Shown piece by piece: positions 1-5,574 of a stretch of DNA of 7,225 nt. The DNA is from Actinomycetes bacterium (GTDB lineage Bacteria > Actinomycetota > Actinomycetes > Actinomycetales > Dermatophilaceae), in assembly GCA_023451855.1 (NCBI GenBank), contig JAEXXY010000490.1:1-7225 (forward strand), in the 5' to 3' direction. The translations under genes and the position numbers were made by a program. The notes under the pieces are model-generated. The model did no database searches. It saw nothing but the letters and a program-made list of their open reading frames with translations, and was not told the origin of the DNA. Every line of letters starts with the position of its first letter. The first letter of the stretch is position 1.

Positions 1-1
1 G

Positions 2-676
2 CCCGAGGGCGTCAGCCCCGCCCGCGTGCGCAGCTTCGTGCGCCGCGGGCGGCTGTCGACGCTGACCCTCGAGCGGATGCAGACCCTGGCGCCCGCGCGG
101 GCGCTCCCGCCGGGCCGGTTCGACCCCGCTGCCGCGTTCGGGCGCCTCGCCCCCGTCGTCCTCGAGATCGGCTGCGGCCACGGGCACGCCGCCATCGCCT
201 ACGCCGCCAGCCACCCCGAGCACGACCTGCTCGCCATGGACGTGCACACCCCCGGCATCGCCCGCATGCTCGCCGACGCCGAGGAGGCCGGCGTGCCCAA
301 CCTCCGGGTCGAGGTCGGCGACGCCGTCGTCTTCCTCGAGGAGCGCGTCGGCGACGCCGCCCTCGACGCCGTCCACCTCTTCTTCCCCGACCCGTGGCGC
401 AAGACGAAGCACACCAAGCGACGCTTCGTCAGCCCGACCAACCTCGACCTGCTCGCCCGCGTCCTCAAGCCGGGCGGCCACGTCCTCGTCGCCACCGACC
501 AGGACTTCTACGCCGAGCACGTCCTCGAGGAGGTCGCCGCCCACCCGCGCTTCACCGCCCGGCGCGTCGAGCGCCCCGCATGGCGCCCGGGCGACGGGTT
601 CGAGGCCAAGGGCCGGCGCGCCGGCCGCACGATCAACGAGCTGCGCCTCGACCTCGTGCCGATGGCTTCGTCCTGA
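2..676 (+). CDS. trmB: tRNA (guanine-N7-)-methyltransferase, 5' end outside window
   Basis: SAM-dependent enzyme that methylates N7 of G46 in the variable loop of tRNAs; cytosolic. The frame is open from base 2. The visible part holds the SAM-binding motif EIGCGHG (about nt 164-184), the TrmB signature FFPDPWRKTKHTKRR (about 380-424; the family form is FPDPWPKKRHHKRR) and the C-terminal GRTINELR block (about 623-646). 224 codons are visible, close to the usual 210-260. A GTG at 26 could serve as a start, but it has no ribosome-binding site and the preceding residues read on naturally into it, so I treat the gene as 5'-partial. It ends 47 bases before a strong hairpin shared with the convergent tRNA-Pro gene. 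Having a tRNA-modifying enzyme beside two tRNA genes is suggestive but may be chance. Family assignment is firm; the true start is unknown. Confidence 0.93.
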   Translation, partial: PEGVSPARVRSFVRRGRLSTLTLERMQTLAPARALPPGRFDPAAAFGRLAPVVLEIGCGHGHAAIAYAASHPEHDLLAMDVHTPGIARMLADAEEAGVPNLRVEVGDAVVFLEERVGDAALDAVHLFFPDPWRKTKHTKRRFVSPTNLDLLARVLKPGGHVLVATDQDFYAEHVLEEVAAHPRFTARRVERPAWRPGDGFEAKGRRAGRTINELRLDLVPMASS

Positions 677-722
677 GCAGAGCTTCCGACTGGGCCTCCC
701 GGCATCCTCGCGCCCCGACGAG

Positions 723-770
723 CGAAAGGCCGGGCTGGAGCGACTCCGTCGCTTCCAGCCCGGCCTTTCG
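723..770. terminator. Bidirectional hairpin between trmB and tRNA-Pro
   Basis: A 17-bp perfect stem (CGAAAGGCCGGGCTGGA against its complement) continues inward through GCGAC/GTCGC with one bulged T and a 3-base loop. It lies 47 bases after the trmB stop and only 5 bases beyond the 3' end of the oppositely transcribed tRNA-Pro, so it can end both transcripts. Neither side has a long T run, which is common for actinobacterial terminators. Confidence 0.85.
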
Positions 771-775
771 TGACG

Positions 776-849
776 TCGGGGCAACAGGATTTGAACCTGC
801 GACCTTCCGCTCCCAAAGCGGACGCGCTACCAAGCTGCGCCATGCCCCG
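776..849 (-). tRNA. tRNA-Pro (anticodon TGG)
   Basis: On the minus strand the sequence folds as a full cloverleaf of 74 bases. The acceptor CGGGGCA pairs with TGCCCCG, followed by discriminator A. The D-arm contains TGGCGCAGCTTGGTAGCGC. The anticodon stem TCCGC/GCGGA encloses loop TTTGGGA, with TGG at 34-36. The T-arm is GCAGG TTCAAAT CCTGT. TGG reads CCA and, by wobble, other proline codons. The 3' CCA is not encoded, so it must be added after processing. The bidirectional hairpin follows 5 bases downstream. Confidence 0.96.
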
Positions 850-871
850 TTCGCGCCCGCCGACGCGACAA

Positions 872-888
872 ACCCGCTGGCAGCGGGT
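872..888. repeat. 17-bp perfect palindrome between divergent tRNA genes
   Basis: ACCCGCTG-G-CAGCGGGT is an odd-centred perfect palindrome. It is 23 bases upstream of tRNA-Pro (minus) and 70 bases upstream of tRNA-Gly (plus). It could be an operator or a short hairpin in a tRNA-Pro leader. Nothing in the sequence identifies a binding protein. Confidence 0.5.
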
Positions 889-892
889 CGAA

Positions 893-922
893 TTCGGCGG
901 ACGGGGCGCGAACCAGTAGGCT
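893..922 (+). promoter_or_regulatory. Possible promoter of tRNA-Gly
   Basis: A TAGGCT hexamer (917-922) fits the actinobacterial -10 pattern TANNNT. A weak -35-like TTCGGC (893-898) lies 18 bases upstream. This would start transcription about 29 bases before the tRNA. Pattern match only. Confidence 0.3.
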
Positions 923-957
923 AGCGCCTCGGATCGCAGGCATCGACCAGCGCTCCT

Positions 958-1031
958 GCGGGCGTAGCTCAATGGTAGAGCCTCAGTCTTCCAAACTGAT
1001 TACGCGAGTTCGATTCTCGTCGCCCGCTCCA
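958..1031 (+). tRNA. tRNA-Gly (anticodon TCC), CCA encoded
   Basis: Cloverleaf visible: acceptor GCGGGCG/CGCCCGC, D-arm TAGCTCAATGGTAGAGC, anticodon stem TCAGT/ACTGA with loop CTTCCAA (TCC at 34-36), and T-arm GCGAG TTCGATT CTCGT including one G-T pair. The discriminator is T, as usual for bacterial tRNA-Gly, and CCA is encoded at 1029-1031, unlike the neighbouring tRNA-Pro. It is transcribed divergently from tRNA-Pro. No clear terminator follows; the next gene starts 45 bases on. Confidence 0.96.
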
Positions 1032-1064
1032 GAAAGCCAGTGGCACCTCCCCGGGCGCGACTCC

Positions 1065-1070
1065 TACGGT
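1065..1070 (+). promoter_or_regulatory. -10 element for a probable leaderless transcript
   Basis: TACGGT matches TANNNT and ends exactly 6 bases before the GTG start of the DUF2087 gene, so the transcript would begin at or very near the start codon. There is no Shine-Dalgarno sequence, which agrees with leaderless translation. No convincing -35 is visible. Confidence 0.45.
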
Positions 1071-1076
1071 TGACGC

Positions 1077-1376
1077 GTGTTCCGCCCCGACCTCCAGGAC
1101 GCCCTCCGCGACCGCGACGCCGTCCTGCACGCCTTCCTCGCCCCCGACGGCTCGCTCACCGCCATCCCGACGAAGATCCGCAAGCGGCTCGTCGTCCTCG
1201 ACCTGCTGGCCCAGCAGTTCGAGCCGGGTCACCGCTACGAGGAGACCGAGGTCAACAACACGCTCCGGGCCTACCACCCCGACGTCGCGGCCCTGCGCCG
1301 CTACCTCGTCGAGGAGGGCTTCCTCGACCGGGCCGAGGGCTCCTACTGGCGTAGCGGCGGCACCGTCACCGGGTGA
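1077..1376 (+). CDS. DUF2087 domain-containing protein
   Basis: A 99-residue protein that is essentially one DUF2087 domain. The recognisable family pattern is FLxxDGxLTxIPxKxxKRLVVLxxLAxxFExG early on, then a central EVNxxLxxYHPDVAxLRRYLVEEGFLDR stretch, and YWRSGG near the C-terminus. In many relatives this domain is the C-terminal part of a larger regulator or acts with an ArsR-like HTH. Here it stands alone, so a nucleic-acid-binding or regulatory role is only inferred. The GTG at 1077 is chosen because a TACGGT -10 lies 6 bases upstream and no SD is present; the downstream residues match the family start. It is convergent with the membrane-protein gene on the other strand. The biochemical function of the family is not known to me. 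Confidence 0.88.
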   Translation: MFRPDLQDALRDRDAVLHAFLAPDGSLTAIPTKIRKRLVVLDLLAQQFEPGHRYEETEVNNTLRAYHPDVAALRRYLVEEGFLDRAEGSYWRSGGTVTG

Positions 1377-1390
1377 CGGCTCGTGCGTGA

Positions 1391-1408
1391 CGCGTCGGGG
1401 GTGACGCG
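1391..1408. terminator. Weak hairpin between convergent genes
   Basis: CGCGTC-GGGGGT-GACGCG forms a 6-bp GC stem with a 6-base loop in the 42-base gap between two convergent stop codons. There is no T run. It is the only terminator candidate here and could serve both directions. Confidence 0.35.
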
Positions 1409-1418
1409 CCCGGTCGGC

Positions 1419-1970
1419 TCAGCCCGCCCGGAAGCCGAGCGCCTCGGACAGGTAGGACTCCGCGCCCCCGGCCTCGAGGCCCACCTCGACGGCTGCGGCC
1501 GTGCGGGGCGAGGGCCAGGCGTGCAGCCAGAAGAGTGCGAGCCCGCCCGGCAGGGCGATGAGCAGCGTCAGCCACGTGTGCGGCGTGAAGACGAACGACA
1601 CGGCGAAGGCCACGAGCACGGGCGCCTCCGCGAAGGCGGTGCGCAGGATCGTCGTCGAGGTGAAGTACCGCAGGCTCGTCGCCTCGGCGTTCTCGCGCGG
1701 CAGCCCCAGGGGGAGCGCCGGCACCGTGTAGCCGAACCGGCGCACGAGCACGGCCGACCCCACGAGCACGACGAGCACGACCGCGACGGCGGGCCACGAC
1801 GGCATCGGGGCGGCCGGGTCGACGGCGATGCGCACCGCCGAGAGCATCAGCGCTCCGATGCCGACCATGCCCGAGACCATCTGCACCGTCCGCAGCGTCC
1901 CGAGGGCGCTGGACGGCACCGGGTGCGTCGGGTCCGACGGGCTGGGCGACGGGGCCGGCGACTCGCTCAT
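1419..1970 (-). CDS. Four-helix membrane protein of unknown function
   Basis: A 183-residue protein from the ATG at 1970. The N-terminus (about residues 1-25) is a flexible Ser/Pro/Asp-rich tail. Four hydrophobic segments follow, roughly residues 27-50, 58-78, 108-128 and 132-152, then a soluble tail of about 30 residues, so it should sit in the cytoplasmic membrane. I do not recognise a family motif; a polar stretch (LPRENAEATSLRYFTSTTILR) lies before helix 3. An in-frame ATG further upstream (2015) is less likely because a TATGCT -10 lies between it and 1970, placing the transcript start beside the chosen ATG. It is divergent from tig with about 160 bases between start codons, and convergent with the DUF2087 gene. 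Codon use is typical of the window, so it is very probably real. Confidence 0.8.
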   Translation of the reverse strand: MSESPAPSPSPSDPTHPVPSSALGTLRTVQMVSGMVGIGALMLSAVRIAVDPAAPMPSWPAVAVVLVVLVGSAVLVRRFGYTVPALPLGLPRENAEATSLRYFTSTTILRTAFAEAPVLVAFAVSFVFTPHTWLTLLIALPGGLALFWLHAWPSPRTAAAVEVGLEAGGAESYLSEALGFRAG

Positions 1971-1978
1971 GGGCCCCG

Positions 1979-1984
1979 AGCATA
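1979..1984 (-). promoter_or_regulatory. -10 element of the membrane-protein gene
   Basis: On the minus strand, TATGCT lies 8 bases upstream of the ATG at 1970, giving a leaderless or near-leaderless transcript. No good -35 is seen and the upstream purines are a poor SD. Confidence 0.4.
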
Positions 1985-2015
1985 GGCGAGCGCGGGAGGG
2001 CTGGCGTCGGCGCAT

Positions 2016-2044
2016 TTAGCCATCCGTCGTGCGGCCGATAGCAT
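2016..2044 (+). promoter_or_regulatory. Candidate promoter of tig
   Basis: TTAGCC (2016-2021), a 17-base spacer and TAGCAT (2039-2044) make a plausible vegetative-type promoter, with a predicted 5' UTR of about 78 bases before the GTG at 2129. I see no CIRCE or HAIR heat-shock operator in this stretch. Confidence 0.4.
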
Positions 2045-2128
2045 GGTGCGTCGGTTCCCTGTCCAGCGTCGGCGCCACCGTCGAAAAGCGCGCCGACCCC
2101 CCAACCGCCCAAGATGGAGTACCCCGCA

Positions 2129-3484
2129 GTGAAGAGTGCCCTCGAGACCCTCAGCCCGACCCGGGTCAAGATGACCGTCGAGGTCCCGTTCGAGGAGCTC
2201 AAGCCGAGCCTCGATGCGGCCATCCAGCACATCGGCGAGCACATCCAGGTCCCCGGCTTCCGCAAGGGCAAGGTCCCCGCGCGCATCATCGAGCAGCGCG
2301 TCGGCCGGGCGGCCGTCCTCGAGGAGGCCGTCAACAACGCCCTGCCGACCTTCTACGGCCAGGCACTCGAGGCCAACGAGGTCCGCCCGCTCGGCCAGCC
2401 GGAGATCACCGACCTCAAGGTGCCGGCCAAGGACGGCGAGGACTTCAGCTTCACCGCCGAGGTCGACAAGCGCCCCGAGATCGAGCTTCCCGACTTCTCC
2501 GACATCGAACTGACCGTCGACGAGGCCACCGTCTCCGACGACGAGGTCACCAAGCGCCTCGACGACCTCCGCGCCCGCTTCGGCACCCTCAAGGGCGTCG
2601 AGCGTTCCGTCCAGGACGGCGACTTCGTCTCCATCGACCTGTCCGCCGAGATCGACGGCGAGGAGATCGACGCGGTCAAGGGCGTCTCCTACGAGGTCGG
2701 CAGCAAGAACATGCTCGACGGCCTCGACGAGGCCCTTGTCGGCATGAGCGCCGACGAGACCAAGACCTTCACCGCTCCGCTCGCCGGCGGCGACCAGGAG
2801 GGCCAGGACGCCGAGTGCACCGTCACGGTCACGGCCGTCAAGGAGCGCGAGCTGCCCGAGCTCGACGACGAGTTCGCCCAGCTGGCCTCGGAGTTCGACA
2901 CGCTCGACGACCTCAAGGCCGACTTGGCCCAGAAGGCCGAGATTGACGCGAAGTTCGCTCAGGGCGTCGCCGCCCGCGACCAGCTCCTCGACGCGCTGCT
3001 CGAGAAGGTCGAGGTCCCGGTGCCCGAGGGTGTCGTCGAGGCCGAGGTCCACAACCACCTCGAGGGCGAGGGCCGTCTCGAGGACGACGAGCACCGCGCC
3101 GAGGTCGACGAGAGCACCCGCAAGGGCCTGCGCACCCAGCTGCTCCTCGACGCGATCGCCGAGAAGGAGGAGGTCCAGGTCCAGCAGCAGGAGCTCATCG
3201 AGTTCCTCGTCATGAGCTCGCAGCAGTACGGCATGGACCCCAACGCCTTCGCCCAGCAGATCGACAAGGACGGCCAGATCCCCGCGATGGTCTCCGAGGT
3301 CGCGCGCCGCAAGGCGCTCGCCACGGTCCTGGAGAAGGTCTCCGTCAAGGACACCGCCGGCAACACGGTCGACCTCAACGAGGCCGTCCCGGGCTCCGAG
3401 GGTGACGAGGACGAGGCGCCCGTCGCCGAGGCCGCCGAGGCCACCGAGGCCACCGAGGTCACCGAGGAGAAGACCGACGCCTGA
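2129..3484 (+). CDS. tig: Trigger factor, ribosome-associated chaperone and prolyl isomerase
   Basis: A 451-residue cytosolic chaperone that docks beside the ribosome exit tunnel and shields nascent chains. Domains in order: the N-terminal ribosome-binding domain (about 1-115) with the docking loop GFRKGKVP at 43-50, where F44, R45 and K46 sit at the standard positions; an FKBP-type prolyl isomerase domain (about 160-245); and a helical SurA-like C-terminal arm (about 250-420). The final ~30 residues are an acidic Ala/Thr/Glu tail built partly from 9-bp repeats, typical of actinobacterial homologues and absent in E. coli. The GTG at 2129 is preferred over the in-frame ATG at 2114 because GGAG (2116-2119) lies 9 bases before it and the family N-terminus MKSALETLSPTRVKM starts there. 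It has its own promoter and a strong terminator, so it is probably transcribed separately from clpP1P2 downstream. Confidence 0.97.
   Translation: MKSALETLSPTRVKMTVEVPFEELKPSLDAAIQHIGEHIQVPGFRKGKVPARIIEQRVGRAAVLEEAVNNALPTFYGQALEANEVRPLGQPEITDLKVPAKDGEDFSFTAEVDKRPEIELPDFSDIELTVDEATVSDDEVTKRLDDLRARFGTLKGVERSVQDGDFVSIDLSAEIDGEEIDAVKGVSYEVGSKNMLDGLDEALVGMSADETKTFTAPLAGGDQEGQDAECTVTVTAVKERELPELDDEFAQLASEFDTLDDLKADLAQKAEIDAKFAQGVAARDQLLDALLEKVEVPVPEGVVEAEVHNHLEGEGRLEDDEHRAEVDESTRKGLRTQLLLDAIAEKEEVQVQQQELIEFLVMSSQQYGMDPNAFAQQIDKDGQIPAMVSEVARRKALATVLEKVSVKDTAGNTVDLNEAVPGSEGDEDEAPVAEAAEATEATEVTEEKTDA
3431..3466 (+). repeat. 9-bp tandem repeat encoding the acidic tail of trigger factor
   Basis: Four in-frame 9-bp units of the form GCCRCCGAG (the last is GTCACCGAG) encode Ala/Val-Thr/Ala-Glu triplets at residues 435-446. 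This is a likely site of length variation by slippage, with little effect on the folded domains. Confidence 0.75.
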
Positions 3485-3502
3485 CGCGTCCCCTTCCTCA
3501 CA

Positions 3503-3541
3503 GACGAACGGCCGGTCCCCGCACGTGGCCGGCCGTTCGTC
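3503..3541 (+). terminator. Terminator after tig
   Basis: GACGAACGGCCGG (3503-3515) pairs perfectly with CCGGCCGTTCGTC (3529-3541) across a 13-base loop. It starts 18 bases after the tig stop. Only a few pyrimidines follow. Confidence 0.85.
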
Positions 3542-3587
3542 CTACCCGGGCCGCCCACGGCCCGGACAGTCTGGGTACGGGACGGCC

Positions 3588-3914
3588 ATGAGCACCCACG
3601 ACGAGAACGCACCCGGCCTGACCGACAGCGACATCAACAGCGAGCGCCCCGACGGATCGGGTGGCGAGGGCACGTCGGCCACCACCTCCGCCACGACGAG
3701 CGGCACCTCCGACGGCAGCCCGTCCGACGCGTCCGGCGCGGCGACCCACGAGGACGTGGAGCGCGGCAACGCCGACGGCAGCACCCCGAGTGCCGAGCCG
3801 CGCGAGGGTGCGCTCGACGCCGCCCAGGACGCGACGGACCAGCAGGCCGAGCAGTTGGCCGACCAGGCGAGCGCCGCGGGGGAGTCCGGGCAGGACAACG
3901 GCCGGGGCGAGTGA
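3588..3914 (+). CDS. Small acidic, probably disordered hypothetical protein
   Basis: A 108-residue ORF from the ATG at 3588. I recognise no family. It has no Cys, Trp, Phe or Tyr and is rich in Gly, Ser, Thr, Ala, Asp and Glu, so most of it should be disordered. Residues about 74-98 (ALDAAQDATDQQAEQLADQA) could form one amphipathic helix. There is no signal peptide or membrane segment. It is framed by the tig terminator upstream and its own terminator downstream, which makes an independent transcription unit likely. SD evidence is poor; a TACGGG 6 bases before the ATG resembles a degenerate leaderless -10. The length and isolated placement support a real gene, but low-complexity composition weakens that. 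Alternative: a spurious frame in GC-rich DNA. Confidence 0.6.
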   Translation: MSTHDENAPGLTDSDINSERPDGSGGEGTSATTSATTSGTSDGSPSDASGAATHEDVERGNADGSTPSAEPREGALDAAQDATDQQAEQLADQASAAGESGQDNGRGE

Positions 3915-3941
3915 CGCGTCGGGGCGCGTCGACACGCGTCG
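3915..3941 (+). repeat. Three CGCGTCG heptamers at 10-bp spacing
   Basis: CGCGTCG begins at 3915, 3925 and 3935, directly after the stop of the small acidic ORF and before the terminator. The spacing puts the three copies on one face of the helix. Two further copies in the opposite orientation lie after clpP2 (5472-5488), also 10 bp apart. Confidence 0.6.
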
Positions 3942-3945
3942 ATGA
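3925..3945 (+). repeat. Left arm of a 21-bp inverted repeat flanking clpP1-clpP2
   Basis: The reverse complement of these 21 bases occurs exactly at 5468-5488, on the other side of the clpP1-clpP2 operon. Identity stops abruptly at both ends. The core is TCGACGCG written twice with TG between. Confidence 0.85.
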
Positions 3946-3984
3946 CCTGAGCGCCTTCGGCTTGCGCCGGGGGCGCTCAGGTTT
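3945..3984 (+). terminator. Terminator between the small acidic ORF and clpP1
   Basis: ACCTGAGCGCC (3945-3955) pairs with GGCGCTCAGGT (3972-3982) as an 11-bp stem with a 16-base loop that can itself pair GGC with GCC, followed by TTTGT. It is the most classical intrinsic terminator in the window and insulates clpP1 from upstream transcription. Confidence 0.8.
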
Positions 3985-3987
3985 GTG

Positions 3988-4001
3988 CGCTCACGGCGAA
4001 C
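3988..4001 (+). promoter_or_regulatory. ClgR-type operator upstream of clpP1P2
   Basis: CGCTCACGGCGAAC fits the actinobacterial ClgR consensus as I recall it (CGCYNANRGCGWWS). Read on the other strand it is GTTCGC-N5-GCG, the Streptomyces form. ClgR is the XRE-family activator of clp protease genes. The box centre lies about 46 bases upstream of the candidate -10 at 4041, a normal distance for an activator. Prediction by motif only. Confidence 0.7.
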
Positions 4002-4040
4002 AGGAGCCGAATCGGGAAATCTGGTCCGGGGGCCGCGCGT

Positions 4041-4046
4041 TAGGGT
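4041..4046 (+). promoter_or_regulatory. Candidate -10 of the clpP1P2 promoter
   Basis: TAGGGT matches TANNNT. No -35 resembling TTGACA lies 16-19 bases upstream, consistent with a promoter that depends on the upstream activator site. The predicted leader is about 85 bases and contains a small hairpin (CGACC/GGTCG, about 4082-4096). Confidence 0.4.
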
Positions 4047-4138
4047 CAGTGACGAGCCGGCCGATGACCGGACCGAGGCCCCGACCAAAGGGGTCGAGGA
4101 CGGCACCGCGACCGGACAACTTCGACGATGGAGACATG

Positions 4139-4777
4139 GTGAACTCGGACATCTCCGCCAACGGCAACGGCCAGCCGGGTGGTCTCGACGACCACATCTA
4201 CAACCGCCTGCTCAAGGAGCGGATCATCTTCCTCGGGTCCGACGTGCGCGACGACAACGCGAACGCCATCGCCGCGCAGCTGCTGCTGCTGTCGGCCGAG
4301 GACCCCGAGAAGGACATCTGGCTCTACATCAACAGCCCCGGTGGTTCGATCTCGGCCGGCATGGCCATCTTCGACACGATGAACTGGATCCCCAACGACG
4401 TCGCGACCGTCGCCATGGGCATGGCCGCCTCGATGGGCCAGTTCCTCCTGTCGGCCGGCACGAAGGGCAAGCGCTACGCCACGCCCCACGCCCGCGTCAT
4501 GATGCACCAGCCCTCGGGCGGCATCGGCGGCACCGCGACCGACATCAAGATCCAGGCCGAGCAGATGCTCTACGTCAAGAAGCAGATGGCGCAGCTCATC
4601 GCCGAGCACACCGGCCAGACCGTCGACCAGATCGAGAAGGACTCCGACCGCGACCGCTGGTTCAGCGCGGAGGAGGCTAAGGAGTACGGCTTCGTCGACC
4701 ACGTCTTCAGCCGCTCCGACCAGGCCGTCGAGGGGCGCGGTGTCGGGTCTGCCGACGCCAAGCCGGACGCCAACTGA
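4139..4777 (+). CDS. clpP1: ATP-dependent Clp protease proteolytic subunit 1
   Basis: Serine peptidase (family S14). ClpP1 and ClpP2 form a mixed tetradecameric chamber that degrades substrates unfolded by ClpX or ClpC. From the GTG at 4139 the protein has 212 residues, near the usual ~200. The catalytic triad is intact: Ser98 in GMAASMGQ, His123 in MMHQPSG and Asp172 in DRDRWFS. The oligomer handle and glycine loop (NSPGGSISAG, 65-74) are present. Start choice: GGAG at 4130-4133 is 5 bases from GTG 4139 but only 2 from the adjacent in-frame ATG 4136, so GTG is favoured; the two differ by one residue. A much longer frame begins at 3911, but the extra residues overlap the terminator and operator. 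The gene is followed after 29 bases by clpP2, forming an operon. A short propeptide is normally removed in actinobacterial ClpPs. Confidence 0.96.
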   Translation: MNSDISANGNGQPGGLDDHIYNRLLKERIIFLGSDVRDDNANAIAAQLLLLSAEDPEKDIWLYINSPGGSISAGMAIFDTMNWIPNDVATVAMGMAASMGQFLLSAGTKGKRYATPHARVMMHQPSGGIGGTATDIKIQAEQMLYVKKQMAQLIAEHTGQTVDQIEKDSDRDRWFSAEEAKEYGFVDHVFSRSDQAVEGRGVGSADAKPDAN

Positions 4778-4806
4778 CCACGGCTGCAAGGACTTTGGAG
4801 AACACC

Positions 4807-5460
4807 ATGATGATCGAACCCACGAACCGTCTCGCCGTGGCGCAGCCCTCGAGCCGCTACATCCTGCCGCAGTTCGAGGAGCGCACCTCCTACGGGATGA
4901 AGCGTTCCGACCCCTACAACAAGCTCTTCGAGGACCGCATCATCTTCCTCGGCGTGCAGGTCGACGACGCGTCGGCCGACGACATCATCGCCCAGCTGCT
5001 CGTGCTCGAGTCGCTGGACCCCGACCGCGACATCCTCATGTACATCAACAGCCCCGGTGGCTCGTTCACGGCGATGACCGCGATCTACGACACGATGCAG
5101 TTCGTCCGCCCCGACATCCAGACGTTCTGCATCGGGCAGGCGGCCTCGGCCGCGGCCGTGCTCCTCGGCGCCGGTGCGCCGGGCAAGCGGTTCGCCCTGC
5201 CGAACTCCCGCATCCTCATCCACCAGCCGGCGCTCTCGGGCGGCGACTACGGGCAGGCCTCGGACATCGAGATCCAGGCCAACGAGGTGCTGCGCATGCG
5301 CACCTGGCTCGAGGACACCATGGCCCACCACACCGGCCGCACTTCCGACCAGGTCCGCCAGGACATCGAGCGCGACAAGATCCTCGGGGCGGCCGACGCC
5401 AAGGAGTACGGCCTCATCGACGAGGTGCTCGCCTCGCGCAAGGCCTCGCTCGAGGTCTGA
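4807..5460 (+). CDS. clpP2: ATP-dependent Clp protease proteolytic subunit 2
   Basis: Second S14 peptidase subunit, partner of ClpP1 in the mixed chamber and, in mycobacteria, the ring that docks the ATPase. From the ATG at 4807 it has 217 residues. The triad is intact: Ser114 in GQAASAAA, His139 in LIHQPALSG and Asp190 in ERDKIL. The ClpP2-type hallmark SYGMKRSDPYNKLFEDRIIF (28-47) and the phrase VQVDDASADDIIAQLLVLES mark it as the ClpP2 paralogue. GGAG at 4797-4800 is 6 bases before the ATG, which decides the start over the in-frame TTG at 4795; a second ATG follows immediately at 4810. The N-terminus (about 15-25 residues) is probably a propeptide. It is co-transcribed with clpP1 and ends at a strong terminator, so ACBP and clpX downstream are separate units. 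Confidence 0.97.
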   Translation: MMIEPTNRLAVAQPSSRYILPQFEERTSYGMKRSDPYNKLFEDRIIFLGVQVDDASADDIIAQLLVLESLDPDRDILMYINSPGGSFTAMTAIYDTMQFVRPDIQTFCIGQAASAAAVLLGAGAPGKRFALPNSRILIHQPALSGGDYGQASDIEIQANEVLRMRTWLEDTMAHHTGRTSDQVRQDIERDKILGAADAKEYGLIDEVLASRKASLEV

Positions 5461-5467
5461 CACCACT

Positions 5468-5488
5468 TCATCGACGCGTGTCGACGCG
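5468..5488 (-). repeat. Right arm of the 21-bp inverted repeat flanking clpP1-clpP2
   Basis: Exact reverse complement of 3925-3945. It lies 7 bases after the clpP2 stop and overlaps the first 3 bases of the terminator stem. It contains two CGACGCG heptamers 10 bp apart. Confidence 0.85.
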
Positions 5489-5521
5489 AAGGGCCGGGTC
5501 CGGCTGGACCCGGCCCTTCGC
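5486..5521 (+). terminator. Terminator of the clpP1-clpP2 operon
   Basis: GCGAAGGGCCGGGTCC (5486-5501) forms a perfect 16-bp stem with 5506-5521 around a GGCT loop. It lies 25 bases after the clpP2 stop. There is no T run. Confidence 0.88.
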
Positions 5522-5574
5522 GTACCTGCTTGGATGGGTGGCGTCCGGGTGGCGCGCCGATCGGAGGAGCAGAC

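Noticed and set aside
2114..2128. ATG start of tig at 2114
   Set aside because: It overlaps the GGAG ribosome-binding site for the GTG at 2129, where the family N-terminus begins.
1967..3094. Minus-strand ORF opposite tig with Leu/Val/Asp-rich product
   Set aside because: Composition mirrors the tig codons; no start signal and tig is certain.
4082..4096. Riboswitch in the clpP1 leader
   Set aside because: Only one 5-bp hairpin is visible; it matches no known riboswitch and any GC-rich leader would give as much.
3911..4138. 75-residue N-terminal extension of ClpP1
   Set aside because: It would run through the terminator and ClgR box, has no ribosome-binding site, and does not resemble ClpP propeptides.
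3925..5488. Insertion sequence or transposon bounded by the 21-bp inverted repeats
   Set aside because: The enclosed genes are the core clpP1-clpP2 operon in its conserved position; no transposase and no target duplication.
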